The notes: a model not told the origin generated them from the sequence alone. 64,000 bases of DNA from Topomyia yanbarensis (GCF_030247195.1 NC_080672.1:70101771-70165770); one strand, 5' to 3'. Shown: positions 24,093-35,164, counted from the stretch's first letter. Made by a program: numbers and translations.

Positions 24093-24105
24093 AAAGTATT
24101 TTAAA
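24093..24105. repeat. Target-site duplication, 5' copy (LINE copy 1)
   Basis: AAAGTATTTTAAA occurs here and again at 30075-30087, directly after the A-run of the LINE. It defines the insertion borders. Confidence 0.8.
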
Positions 24106-24408
24106 AACATACGTCTCCCAACCTTTGAACGGAACGGATCGTTATATTTCACAGTGGTGTTCGGTGTGTAAATTTCAGTGATTCAAGGTCATCCTTTGTT
24201 CGTTCGTTAGCTGCCATTCTGCTGGTGCCGGCAGTAAATCCAGTACATTGTTTTCGCTGGTGCGGAATAATCGACGTTGTTTGCAGATAAGTTTTGCTTT
24301 ATTTTTTTTCCTCGTTTGCTTTCTTTCCTTTTCCCTACTTTTACTCTACCTTGTAATCAAATAATAAGACACATTCCCGTTTATATAACGCTCTGCCCTC
24401 GTGCTTAA

Positions 24409-25746
24409 ATGGCCGAGGGCGAAATACCATCTGATGTAATAATGGAAGTCCCTGATCCCCCTAATACTCGCATTGCTCCCCGTATAAAGCAGTACCCAGA
24501 AGGTTCATCTGAGCCATGGGTGGTATATTTTCGGACCGGAGAGAAACCGGTTAATATATTAAAACTTTCTCGAGATCTGACTGCTAATTATCCGGCCGTA
24601 ACTCAGATAACACGTGTTCGGGCAAACAAGATACGTGTTCTAGTGAGTGATCTCGGCCAGGCAAACGCGATTGCTTGCTGTGAGCGCTTTACGCGGGAAT
24701 TTAAAGCGTACGTGCCTTGTGTGGCCTGTGAAATCGATGGGGTAGTGTCCGAACCGGGCCTGAAATGCGAAGAACTGTTGGAGCACGGGGTTGGCTGCTT
24801 TAAGGACCCCTCACTTGAACAGATTAAGATCTTGGAATGCAAACAATTGTATACCGCACACACCGAGGGAGGTAAGACTACCTACTCTCTATCAGGCTCG
24901 ATTCGGGTGACATTCGCTGGGTCCTCTCTTCCCAACTACATCCTCCTTGACAAGGTTCGCCTACCAGTTCGCCTGTTCGTACCGCGGGTCATGAACTGCA
25001 GCAATTGCAAGCAGTTGGGCCACACAGCCACATATTGTGGAAATAAGAAACGATGCGGCAAATGCGAAGGAGAGCATGAGGATGACTCTTGCGACAAAGA
25101 AACTGAAAAGTGTATTTGCTGCGGGGGCCCTTCACATGCTCTTAAATCATGTCCTGCGTACAAGCAGCGCGGGGATAAAATTAAGCGCTCCCTTAAGGAA
25201 CGCTCAAGGCGTTCTTATGCAGAAATGCTAAAGAATGCTTCGCCATCTGTCCTGTCCGAAAATCCCTATGCTGGTTTGGCTAACGTTGAGCAAGAATCTG
25301 ACGACCCACGAGAGGGAACATCTTTGGTTAACCCAGGGGAATCCCGGAAGAGGAGAAATCCAGCCTCCCCTACATTGCCTCGTAAGGGTGCCAAGGTGTC
25401 GTCCACTCAGAGTGCGCCATCTACAACCAATAAATCCAACGGAAGTGATGCACTAAAGCCGAAGCAATTTGCTCCAGGATTTGGAAATATTAATTCTAAC
25501 AAGGAGTACCCACCACTTCCAGGGACATCCAAAACCCCAAGTGTCCCCTTTTTTCAAACAGATACTCAGTCCAGTAGCGGACTAATGAAATTTTCTGACA
25601 TAGTGGACTTAATTTTCACAGCTTTCAATGTTACTGATCCTCTTAAAAGCCTTCTGATACGTTTTCTCCCTATAGTGCAAACATTTTTGAAGCAGTTGAC
25701 TACTAAATGGCCCCTCCTTGCAGCGATTGTATCATTCGATGGCTAA
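24409..25746 (+). CDS. LINE ORF1, Gag-like nucleic-acid-binding protein
   Basis: An intact 445-codon frame. ORF1 proteins of this group coat the element RNA and deliver it to the nucleus. An RRM-like region (about residues 35-190) is followed by three zinc knuckles at about residues 197-248. They are CSNCKQLGHTATYC (CX2CX4HX4C), CGKCEGEHEDDSC (CX2CX3HX4C) and CICCGGPSHALKSC (CX2CX4HX4C). Then come a basic stretch (KIKRSLKERSRR), a polar linker and a hydrophobic C-terminus. The stop overlaps the ORF2 start in ATGGCTAA, which suggests ORF2 is translated by termination and reinitiation. The homologous ORF1 of copy 2 has a frameshift; this one does not. Confidence 0.88.
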   Translation: MAEGEIPSDVIMEVPDPPNTRIAPRIKQYPEGSSEPWVVYFRTGEKPVNILKLSRDLTANYPAVTQITRVRANKIRVLVSDLGQANAIACCERFTREFKAYVPCVACEIDGVVSEPGLKCEELLEHGVGCFKDPSLEQIKILECKQLYTAHTEGGKTTYSLSGSIRVTFAGSSLPNYILLDKVRLPVRLFVPRVMNCSNCKQLGHTATYCGNKKRCGKCEGEHEDDSCDKETEKCICCGGPSHALKSCPAYKQRGDKIKRSLKERSRRSYAEMLKNASPSVLSENPYAGLANVEQESDDPREGTSLVNPGESRKRRNPASPTLPRKGAKVSSTQSAPSTTNKSNGSDALKPKQFAPGFGNINSNKEYPPLPGTSKTPSVPFFQTDTQSSSGLMKFSDIVDLIFTAFNVTDPLKSLLIRFLPIVQTFLKQLTTKWPLLAAIVSFDG

Positions 25747-28700
25747 GTCATCGAACGAGGTCACCGATTCGATCACTGTTCTACAGTGGAACAGCAGAAG
25801 TATCCTCCCGAAAATCGATTCCTTTAAATTTTTACTAAATAGTTTAAAATGTGATGCTTTCGCATTATGTGAAACTTGGTTAACTTCCGATATAAATCTC
25901 AACTTCCACGATTTTAATATAATTCGTCTGGATCGAGAAAACCCCTATGGAGGAGTACTTTTGGGGATCAAAAAGTGCTATTCTTTCAACCGAATTAACC
26001 TCCCTTCGACACCAGGCATTGAAATTGTCGCTTGTCAAGTTTTAATCAAAGGTAAAGACCTTTGCATTGCTTCCATCTACATTCCTCCTAGAGCCTCGGT
26101 AGGGCACCTAACGCTTTGTAATATCACGGAATCCTTACCGGCACCGCGGCTAGTTCTGGGAGACTTTAACTCGCACGGTACGGTATGGGGCTGTCTTCAT
26201 GATGATAATAGATCAACATTAATCCAAGATCTTTGCGATAATTTCAACATGACCATCTTAAACACGGGAGAAATGACGCGGATTCCTACACCACCAGCAC
26301 GCGCAAGCGCGTTGGATTTGTCGCTTTGCTCGACATCGCTACAGTTAGATTGCATGTGGAAGGTGATCCCTGATCCCCACGGTAGCGATCATTTGCCTAT
26401 CGTGATTTCAATTGCTAACGGTTCAAGACCATCGGAAACAATCAATGTCTCATATGACCTCACACGGAGCATTGATTGGAAGAGTTACGCGACCGCGATA
26501 TCCGTTAAAATCGAATCCACTCAAGAACTTCCTCCGGAGGAAGAGTACAGGTTTTTGGCTGGCTTGATTCTCGACAGTGCGAATCAAGCTCAGACTAAAC
26601 CAGTACCCAGCGCGAATACCCATGGACGGTCTCCCACCCTGTGGTGGGATAAAGAGTGCTCAGAGCTGTACGCGGAAAAGTCCACTGCATATAAGGCCTT
26701 CCGGGAAGACGGGTTACCCGCTAGCTATCAACAGTACGCGTCGTTAGAAAGGCGAATGAAGAGTCTAATGAAAGCCAAAAAACGCAGTTATTGGCGCCGG
26801 TTCGTCGACGGGTTAACGAGAGAAACAGCGATGAGCACTCTTTGGGGTACGGCTCGACGTATGCGTAACCGTAATAGTACCAACGAGAACGTGGAATATT
26901 CAAACCGTTGGATATTCGCTTTCGCCAAGAAGATCTGTCCGGACTCTGTCCCGGTACAGAAAACGTGCCGCGCCGCGTCTCCTCACGATACCGCGAACGA
27001 AACACCGTTTTCGATGGTGGAGTTCTCAATTGCTCTCTTATCGTGCAACAATAACGCCCCAGGGTTAGACAGAATCAAATTCAACTTGCTGAAGAATCTG
27101 CCTGACACTGCAAAAAGGCGCTTGTTGAATTTATTTAACAAGTTTCTTGAGGGTAACATTGTCCCTTATGAATGGAGGCAAGTGAAGGTCATCGCCATCC
27201 AAAAACCAGGAAAACCAGCCTCCGACCACAACTCGTATCGGCCGATTGCAATGCTGTCCTGTATTCGGAAGTTATTCGAGAAAATGATCTTGTTTCGCCT
27301 CGACAATTGGGTTGAAGCAAATGGCTTACTGTCAGATACACAATTTGGCTTCCGCAAAGGCAAAGGGACGAACGATTGCCTTGCGTTGCTTTCTACAGAA
27401 ATCCAAATGGCCTATGCTAACAAAGAGCAGATGGCATCAGTCTTCTTGGATATTAAGGGGGCATTTGACTCAGTTTCTATCAACATTCTGTCAGAGAAGC
27501 TGCACCAGCATGGTCTTTCGCCATTTTAAATAACTTTTTGCTAAACCTGTTGTCTGAAAAGCACATGCACTTTTCGCATGGCGATTTAACAACATCGCGA
27601 TTTAGCTACATGGGTCTTCCCCAGGGCTCATGTCTAAGTCCCCTGCTCTACAATTTCTACGTGAATGACATTGACGATTGTCTTGCCAATTCATGCACGC
27701 TAAGGCAACTTGCAGACGACGGGGTGGTCTCTGTTACAGGGCCCAAAGCTGCCGACTTGCAAGGACCATTACAAAATACCTTGGACAATTTGTCTGCTTG
27801 GGCTCTTCAGCTGGGTATTGAGTTCTCCACGGCCTCCGAGACCTGATCAGGTTGTACCAAACAACGATATTGTCGGTGATGGAGTACGGGTGTTTCTGTT
27901 TCCGCTCCGCTGCGAACATACACTTCATCAAACTGGAGAGAATCCAGTATCGTTGCTTGCGCATTGCCTTGGGTTGCATGCACTCGACCCATACGATGAG
28001 TCTCGAAGTGCTGGCGGGCGTTCTTCCGCTAAAAAATCGATTTTGGGAACTCTCATATCGATTGCTCATCCGATGCGACATTCTGAACCCGTTGGTAATT
28101 CAAAATTTCGAGAGGCTCGTCGAGCTTAATTCTCAAACCCGTTTTATGTCCTTGTACTTCGACTACATGGCACAGAGCATCAATCCTTCTTCGTACAATC
28201 CCAACCGTGTCCGTTTCCTAGATACTTCTGATTCTACTGTATTCTTCGACACATCCATGAAGGAAGAGATTCGTGGAATCCCGGACCATATACGCCCGCA
28301 GGTGATCCCCAATATATTTTATAATAAATTCCGAGAAGTCGACTGCGACAAAATGTTTTACACTGACGGATCAAATCTCGATGGGTCCACTGGCTTCGGT
28401 ATCTTCAACAATACTATCACCGCTTCATTCAAGTTCAATGATCCCGCTTCAGTTTACGTCGCAGAGTTAGCTGCAATTCAGTACACCCTTGGGATCATCG
28501 ACACTCTGCCCACAGATCACTACTTCATCGTTTCGGACAGCCTCAGCTCTATCGAGGCTCTTCGTGCGGTGAAGCCTAAAAAGCAACTCCCGTATTTTCT
28601 GGGGATGATACAGGAGTCCTTGTGTACGTTATCTGAAAAATCTTATCAAATTACCTTTGTTTGGGTCCCCTCTCATTGTTCTATCCCGGGCAATGAAAAG

Positions 28701-29204
28701 GCCGACTCATTAGCAAAGGCGGGCGCATTAAATGGTGACATATACGAAAGACCAATCTGCTTCAACGAATTTTTTAGTATTTGTCGTCAGAGGACGCTCA
28801 ACAGTTGGCAAACCTCGTGGAGCAACGGGGAACTTGGACGATGGCTACATTAGATTATCCCAAAGGTATCAACGAAGCCTTGGTTCGGGGGGATGGATGT
28901 GGGTCGGGATTTTATTCGCGTAATGTCCCGACTTATGTCCAATCACTACACCATGGATGCGCATTTGCGGCGTATTGGGCTTGCGGAGAGTAGTCTGTGC
29001 GCTTGTGACGAGGGCTATCACGACATCGAACACGTTGTCTGGGTATGCGCCGGGTATTGTGACGCCAGGTCTCAGTTAAAGGAATCCCTTCGGGCCCGAG
29101 GTAGACCACCCAATGTACCAGTACGAGATATGCTGGCAACTCGTGATTTCCCCTATATGTCCCTTATTTATACCTTCATAAAAACGATAAATATCCCAAT
29201 TTAG
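25739..29204 (+). pseudogene. LINE ORF2 (EN-RT-RNase H), broken
   Basis: I start ORF2 at the ATG that overlaps the ORF1 stop. The endonuclease (LVLGDFNSHG, HGSDHLPIV) and the N-terminal RT blocks (YRPIAMLSCIRKLFEKMI, FLDIKGAFDSV) read open to a stop at 27527-27529, produced by a one-base deletion near 27521. The frame resumes with GLPQGSCLSPLLYNFYVND and the catalytic LADD. A deletion of roughly 200 bases near 27838 removes the region after LGIEFS, and the frame continues from LYQTTILSVM. RNase H (FYTDGSN, ELAAIQYTLG, VSDSLSSIEA, NEKADSLAKAG) is intact, followed by an in-frame TAG at 28851-28853 and the Cys/His tail to 29204. It cannot produce a full protein. Confidence 0.87.
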
Positions 29205-30074
29205 CCCCTCTCTTTTATTTCTCGTTTTTAGAGTTTCCTCCTGCCTTGTGGAACCGATCAGCTCCAGAGTGCCACTATGTAACCGCCGTCGCCCTTACCA
29301 CTACGCCTGCATAGAAGGAAACTGAAGCGAGAGCGACTCGAGGTCCGATGACTTTTGAAGGATTCCCCGCGGGTCCGAAGAATACCATCCGCCAATCCGG
29401 TACTCGACGACTTACTAGACTGAGGCGCAAATTTATTTCGCTGATCCACTTTCCCCCCCCCCCCCCTCCCACGGTCGAGCGAAAGTTGCAAGTTTTGCTC
29501 TTCTTTCCCTGTCTCTCCCCTGTCCTTGATACAACTGCTGCTACACTAATGCGAAAATAAGCCACCCTCTGAATATCTTGTCCAAGCATAAGTTTTGGTT
29601 AAAAAATTCAAATTAGTATTCTGTATTCCTAGTTTTAAGATAGCTATAATTTTTACTCTTTATTGAAACTCTTGTCCTCCATCTTGTAAATAGAATTGAA
29701 TCCCTAGTTTTAAGATTTCTGTGAAGTTTCTCATAAATATTTGTTCCCCCTTTTGTGTACTAAACTATATTGTTAGTTTTAAGATAACCGTAAAATATTT
29801 CGTAAAATACTATTACTCCCCCTCTTGTATATCAATGTGAATCCCTTGTTTTAAATTTTTCCATAAAAAAATCTTTTGGCCCTCTCTTGTATATTGAATA
29901 TTATTTCTAGTCTTAAGATAGCTGTAAACTTTTTTTTCCTTTGTAAAAGGAATATTTCAACATTGTAACCTCTATTCCTAGTTTTAAGATATCCGAAATG
30001 TAAAAACATAAGCATTTGGCACCGCCAAGCTAACGCATTTGTGCCTATCAAATAAACGAAATGAATATAAAAAA
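29205..30074 (+). repeat. LINE 3' UTR with C-run and tandem repeats
   Basis: The 3' UTR begins after the ORF2 stop. It has a run of 14 C at 29453-29466 and then six degenerate units of 65-70 bp, each centred on 'tagttttaagata' (near 29632, 29704, 29777, 29846, 29910, 29977). It ends with 'gccaagctaacgcatttgtg' and an A-run. Copy 2 has the same organisation on its own strand, including the homopolymer run (37088-37102). Confidence 0.7.
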
Positions 30075-30087
30075 AAAGTATTTTAAA

Positions 30088-30780
30088 GATGTCGAATAAC
30101 TATCGACGATAATTATAATTGAAGTGATGAGAAATTGCTCTAATTATATAAATATTCAGGTGTAATTACCTAAATTATAGTTTTTCTACAAATAGTAGCG
30201 AGAGCGATTATCGCCTAAAACTGCTGCCTTTGCGCTTGATAATCAATCAATTGTAAAATTATGCCACCACGAAACTTTAGTTTCTTTAATGCCATAATAT
30301 GGGCTCTGGCTCTGGAAGCCGAAATAGCACTCAATCTTAAATGTGTCGAGCAGTCTTATTTTCTACTTCGGTTCAATGCCATTGCAGAATTATTAGTAGT
30401 GACTCTATATAAACGCGTAAAAAGTTGTGTCGTGACCTTTTGAAATATGCCAATATATCATGTCACGTGACACAAAGTCGATCAATGCTAGCCACTAAAC
30501 AGCGATCGTAAACGGGGCAAGGTCGAACCGGAATTGCTGTACCTATTTATGGCGAACATGCGCGAATAATAAAAAGTCGAATGCTGACTGGGTCAATTGT
30601 GATTATTAGGCACAGACCAGAAAGATCATGGAAACATTTTTTCTTTAGTTTTGATGGCTTAAACATAAAACCAGTTAATTGTAGGATTATTGCCACTTGG
30701 AACTTATGAAACTATAAGTGGATTATTATTGAAAATGTGATATTATGTGCAATAATAATACAGGATGGCTTTGTTCTGTC
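30088..30780. other. Intergenic DNA downstream of cuticle gene 1
   Basis: AT-rich; no gene or named repeat seen. It separates LINE copy 1 from the 3' end of the cuticle gene. Confidence 0.45.
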
Positions 30781-30784
30781 TAGT

Positions 30785-30790
30785 TTATTG
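30785..30790 (-). terminator. Probable poly(A) signal of cuticle gene 1
   Basis: AATAAA on the minus strand, about 180 bases after the stop codon. It is the only canonical hexamer I see at a suitable distance; a 3' UTR of about 200 bases is usual for such genes. Confidence 0.45.
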
Positions 30791-30802
30791 ATCTTTATAC
30801 AC

Positions 30803-30867
30803 AAAGTTCGCACTTAGAATGGCCATTTCTTCCCCCGGTTGGGAAGAAATACATGAGTGCGAACTTT
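30803..30867 (-). promoter_or_regulatory. Strong hairpin in the 3' UTR of cuticle gene 1
   Basis: The outer stem AAAGTTCGCACT (30803-30814) pairs perfectly with 30856-30867, and the inner stem ATTTCTTCCC (30825-30834) pairs perfectly with 30841-30850. They are separated by a 10/5-base asymmetric internal loop and closed by a 6-base loop. At 65 nt it would fold on either strand. It could be an mRNA stability element, a pre-miRNA-like hairpin or a tiny palindromic MITE. Confidence 0.6.
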
Positions 30868-30970
30868 CGGAGGTTTTAGCTCGGCTAACAACACAACAGT
30901 CTAATAAATAGGTTACCTCAGGGAGGAGTGAGGAAGAGATTCTAGGATCAATCGATCAGTGATCAATGAT

Positions 30971-31924
30971 TTACCAGCCATAATGGGCATGGGTTCCATC
31001 GTAGGAGACATGGGCAACTTCAACGGCTGGCGAGTAGGTCAGGGTCTTGGTGGCGTGGGCAGACACAACTGGAGCAGCGTGGGCGTAGTGAGCAACAGCT
31101 GGAGCAGCATGGGCGTAGTGGGCAACAGCTGGAGCAGCATGGGCGTAGGTGGTAACGGCTGGGGCGGCATGAGCGTAGGTGGCAACAGCTGGGGCGGCAT
31201 AGCTCACCTGCTTGGTGAGGACTGGGGCGGCATGTGCGTAAGTGGCAACTGCTGGGGCGGCATGCGCATAGGTGACAGCTGGGGCGGCATAGCTCACTTG
31301 CTTGGCAACTACTGGGGCATGGGAGTAGGTAGCGACGGATGGGCCGTGGGAGTAGCTAGTATAAGCTGGAGCAGCGGCATAGGTGGCGGCGTATGCCAGT
31401 TTAGGGGCTTCGTTGGTGATGCGGGTGTCGGATTTGCGAACGCTGGAGTATGGGGTATCGACGGCCTTGGAGTAGTGCGACACTGTGGCATCATGGGAGC
31501 GGACAGTGCTCTCGTGGGTAGCTCCGATGGCTGGGGCAGAGTAGTGGCTGTAAGATGGAGCAGCATAGGTGGCAACGGCCGGGGCAGCATGGGCGTAGCT
31601 GGCAATAGCTGGGGCAGCATGAGCATAGCTAGCAATAGCTGGGGCAGCATACGACACTGTCTTGGCCAATGGAGCAGCCTGGGAGATGGTGCTATAGCTC
31701 ACTGCCGATGCTGGTGAGTAGTGGGCCACTGGTGCGGCGTACGACACTGGGGCTTCCAGATATCCTGCGCTGGCAACAGCCAACGAAGCCAAGAAGACGA
31801 CAAACTATAATATTCACAAAGAAAACATTTTCAAATTAGTATCACTGACAATTTCACAACCATGCACTAAAAAGTCCAAAATTATCACACTTTGTAACAC
31901 CTGAGCTCATACCTTGAAAGCCAT
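30971..31924 (-). CDS. Retinin-domain, Ala-rich cuticular protein (CPLCA type)
   Basis: Two coding exons: 31924-31913 (MAFK) and 31804-30971, joined across a 108-base GT-AG intron. The predicted protein is about 281 aa. [18 protein letters not shown] is a typical secretion signal, so the product should go to the extracellular cuticle. The mature part is low-complexity and rich in Ala, Pro, Tyr, His and Val, with repeats such as SYAAPA and YAHAAPAV. A central block, [20 protein letters not shown] followed by [19 protein letters not shown], matches the retinin-like segment found in CPLCA cuticle proteins and in the corneal-lens protein retinin. It has no Rebers-Riddiford chitin-binding domain. 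A TATA box and start-site motif lie upstream. The paralogue at 63676 has the same exon structure and sequence start. A long frame on the opposite strand (30959-31717) is a shadow of the repeats. Confidence 0.92.
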
Positions 31925-31954
31925 TGTGTTGGTACTTGAGAGTATGTTCCTACC

Positions 31955-32007
31955 GAAGTCACTGTGATCAATGATACTGTTTCCTAGGCGTCGTCCAATA
32001 TTTATAT
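31955..32007 (-). promoter_or_regulatory. Core promoter of cuticle gene 1
   Basis: The TATA box TATAAAT is at 32007-32001. The motif TATCATTGATCAC with GTGACTTC shortly after (31976-31955) begins 31 bases downstream, where transcription start is expected. The same motif follows the TATA box of the paralogue by 29 bases. The ATG is about 50 bases further on. Confidence 0.75.
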
Positions 32008-32009
32008 CA

Positions 32010-33480
32010 AAAAGTTAATACCAAGCTAGCCATAGACTCAGTGAAAACAATAACCTCGCACCGCTCTGAATCTTACGGCGGCGAAAAGAACATCAAGAGG
32101 GTGCGACAATTCGCGGAGCCTGTCAGGAGGAAGCACACGAAGTCAGAAAAAACCTATATTTTTATTTAAAAAAAACCTACAACCGGCGAGCAAGCGAGAG
32201 CAAGAGACTCCACCACCGAAGCCTGGTGGCCGCAAGAGACGAACCCCCTCGCTGGGTACTTTCGCTTTCGTTTCCACCAAAACACGGAGACCAAGTGGCC
32301 GTAAAGAGTCTGTCGAACTTCACGAATGAGTAACCTTCTCCTGCAGATTCGGTTCGCGAGGATTCGAAATGAGAGCCAGGCGAGCCGAGCGGTAGATCGG
32401 ATTGACCGGTTCAATTTTTTCCCCCAACAATAACGATTATCGCGAGCACACATACTTGGGGGAAGCCTGATTAAGCATATGGGGAGCTGGATGGAGCAGA
32501 GAACCTGATTCAATTTGAATGGAACTTGAAACCTCCACTTGGTGGTATTGTTGGAATCCTAGCTTAGCCATTATTTGCCGCTGCTTTTCGACGAGGGTAG
32601 GGTAGACTCTCATAACGACAGACGCGTGTCGCTAGTCGTGTGTTTGATTGATTGCGGCAAATCGTTTGTAACGCTGGGCTGCGCAGCTGCTGCGGTCTCT
32701 TCCGAACAGCGTACCTAGTGGCGAGGCAGGCAGCGGGTGAACAACATAATTAATCCAATTGTGGCAAAGGTTGGAGGTTCGTTTCTAGATCGGTGACTAG
32801 TACGTTTGCAGCAGCGTTGATTAGTTCCGTAGTATTTCAGATAGAATAATCGGAATGCCAGTACCAATTAATTTCACTGATTTAAACTTTAAAATGTTTT
32901 ATTTAAAGCATTATAATGAAGTCATCGCAACCATATAATAAAATTTAGTTTAGTTACCATTTATTCTATTTCGTTAACTTGGATCAATACACACAAATAT
33001 TTTATTCTCCAAATAATGCTCACTAGCTTTTGAGTGTGCTGTTATTCTGGTTTCTAGTTTAGTTTTTAAATAACATTTCCCATTTTATTGATTGTGAAAG
33101 AATCCAAGAACAGTAGTGTCACTTAATTTGTGCGCAGTATATGTCATGTGATTTGATATCACTGTAAAAAAGAATCAATAACTGTCTTCATTTATAGCCT
33201 TAGTCGTATTTAGTTCGCACACTCAAGTATTATGTGTAATCAAATCAAGTATTATTATTTTTAATTTGATTGCTTTGCTGACATTGTAAAAGAGTGCATA
33301 TTCGCCAGCAGTGGGCCAGAACTGAAACTGAGCTGTTGGATATGCGCTAAATCATACATTGTTGTTATCAATTTTCTCGGGATATTCTATTCATTAATCG
33401 ACTTTTGAATGAAATTTTCTGTGTCCTTGGTAAAAATTAGACTCGCATCCGGTTCAATTTAATTTCCTAATTATGAATGA
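32010..33480. other. Upstream region of cuticle gene 1
   Basis: About 1.5 kb with no recognised coding sequence. The first 750 bases are GC-richer than the surroundings and may hold cis-regulatory DNA. The rest is AT-rich. Confidence 0.4.
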
Positions 33481-33485
33481 AGGGT

Positions 33486-33752
33486 ACTTCTATGAATATG
33501 TGTACTTCTCCTGATATTATTGCTTTTGCCCATATATGTGCAAATTCTATGTGTTTCGTGGTTTCTATTGTTTCCGAAGGAAAGTCGGCATTTATGGCTA
33601 TGAGGACACCTCCTCCAGACTTTTTCTGACAAAGAAACAAATTACGGTCATGCCGGAATACATTAAATTGATTTCCAAAAATTTCTTCGCTTCTTACGCT
33701 TTCATCCCAGCTAGTTTCTGTTCCAAGAATTATATTAAAAGAGGATGACTGG
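33486..33752 (-). pseudogene. Second CR1/L2-like endonuclease fragment
   Basis: The minus-strand frame reads NIILGTETSWDESVRSEEIF, then GNQFNVFRHDRNLFLCQKKS and GGVLIAINADFPSETIE, almost identical to the endonuclease scrap at 22784-23269. Both ends are abrupt. It is an isolated internal fragment of the same LINE family, with no RT nearby. Confidence 0.75.
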
Positions 33753-34070
33753 ACAACAGCCATGTTGTCATGAAAGCTCTCGTTGTCATACAAGAAATGA
33801 CCAAGAAAAACGACATTTGGCATTAAACGTTTAGATCACTCTTCTGTATCAAGTTGCATGTCTTTCCTAATTTTGGAAATTAATCAACGTCATGAAATTG
33901 CATCAAATTTGACATTTATTTGATGTGGTCGTCTAGCGGGGAGGCAACGTAATGCTCACAAGTTTCTCTCTGAGCCTCCCCGTGAGTCTGTTGATGACAT
34001 TTTATCCTTAGACCGGCTTTGATTTGGTGCTATCGGCCTTCTACAGCAAAAGTCACGAATAAAAACAAAT

Positions 34071-34357
34071 GCTATCTTATGACAAGCGCCATTTAGCACA
34101 TTTCGAGGAAAAGATTGAATATCTTGAAACTTATACATAGTAGAAACAATTCAGAGAAGACGATTGATGCTTCTATCAATTCTGTAATAATCTCTCAAAT
34201 ATTACGATAATCCGTTGACTATATTTCGGGTTTTAACTATAAATGTAAACAAAAGTCGCTCTCACACGGGTCATAGGTGTGTGCATTAATGACAAAATTT
34301 GTATGGTGTGTCATAATCATGCATGGAAAATTTTGCATACAAACAAAGCATCAATTA
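34071..34357 (+). mobile_element. Left half of a split MITE-A copy
   Basis: It matches the left half of the complete copy at 51643-52414 in the same orientation, from GCTATCTTATGACAAGCGCC to CATCAATTA. It lacks only the outermost 12 or so bases. Similarity stops at TTA (34355-34357) and resumes at TTA in 43203-43205, so the two halves were one copy. Confidence 0.75.
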
Positions 34358-34635
34358 CACGGCGCTACAAAAAAAATTGAATGTGCTATGTGTTTTTGTT
34401 GCAAAACATTTTGTTTTGTAGAAGCTGTGGGCGATATTGTGTTTTGGAGCATACTTTGTAAATTTTCTTAATTTTAAACATTTTGTGTTATTTAAGGTGG
34501 TTTTCAATCTATTCCCCGAATGATTATATTTTTCGATAGTGCGTGAAAAGAGCATTCAGTATCCGTATAGATATTACACCTATCCATACACAAAAGTATT
34601 TTTTTAAATATTTTTTTATAAAATGTGCTGTTCGG

Positions 34636-35164
34636 GTAAGTTGGCGGTACTATTTACAGTGCAAAAATAGTCATCAAATATTTTCATTTCTGAAATGCAC
34701 TCCAAAGTAAGAGAAACTTTTTCTTGTGTCTCTCGCCAATGCAGGGGACAATTATTTCGGCCAATTGCCTTAGGAATTTCGAAAATTTGCTTTCAAATAT
34801 GGAGTACGTGTTGAGGTCAAAATGGCGGTGTATTGAGACTGAAATATAATGAAAAGTGACGAAAAATATACAGTTTTATTGAAAAGACAATCAACACATT
34901 TCATAAGGATTGCTTATTTTCGGGTATTCCGCCAACATACACCATACATGCCGCCAACTTACCCCGGGGCTGGGGTAAGTTGGCGGCTTTTCCGCGTCAC
35001 ATATTTTTGTCTCTAGAAATGAAGACATTTTATCAAACATTTTCATAAAAAAAAGATGTTGCCAACAGTCTGCCCCAACGTGTTCTATTTTTCAAGATCT
35101 ACCATCATCAAAGCGTTAGAAAATAAAAACTGAAAACACCGCCAACTAGCCCCGGTCTCCCCTA
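34636..35164. mobile_element. Element with GGCTAGTTGGCGG-type inverted ends
   Basis: The left end, GGGTAAGTTGGCGGTAC, and the right end, read inward GGGGCTAGTTGGCGGTG, are inverted relatives. A further head-to-head pair sits in the middle: CCGCCAACTTACCCC (34951-34965) and its exact complement (34972-34986), separated by 6 bases. It may be two related MITEs in tandem or one with a central hairpin. No coding sequence. It ends where the foldback begins. Confidence 0.45.

Larger units (their letters stand above)
24106..30074 (+). mobile_element. I-like LINE copy 1, full length but inactivated
   Basis: A non-LTR retrotransposon of about 5.97 kb is flanked by a 13-bp duplication. Order: 5' UTR (24106-24408), ORF1 (24409-25746), ORF2 (from 25739), 3' UTR with a 14-base C-run and degenerate 65-70-bp repeats, and an A-tail. 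ORF1 with three zinc knuckles plus ORF2 with endonuclease, reverse transcriptase and RNase H is the layout of the I group (I/Loner/LOA-like). It is the same family as 36637-42765 but clearly diverged. Confidence 0.88.

Noticed and set aside
30959..31717. 252-codon plus-strand frame rich in Gly, Trp and Ser
   Set aside because: It lies antisense to the repeats of the retinin-type cuticle gene; the opposite frame has a signal peptide, intron, promoter and paralogue, so this is a shadow.
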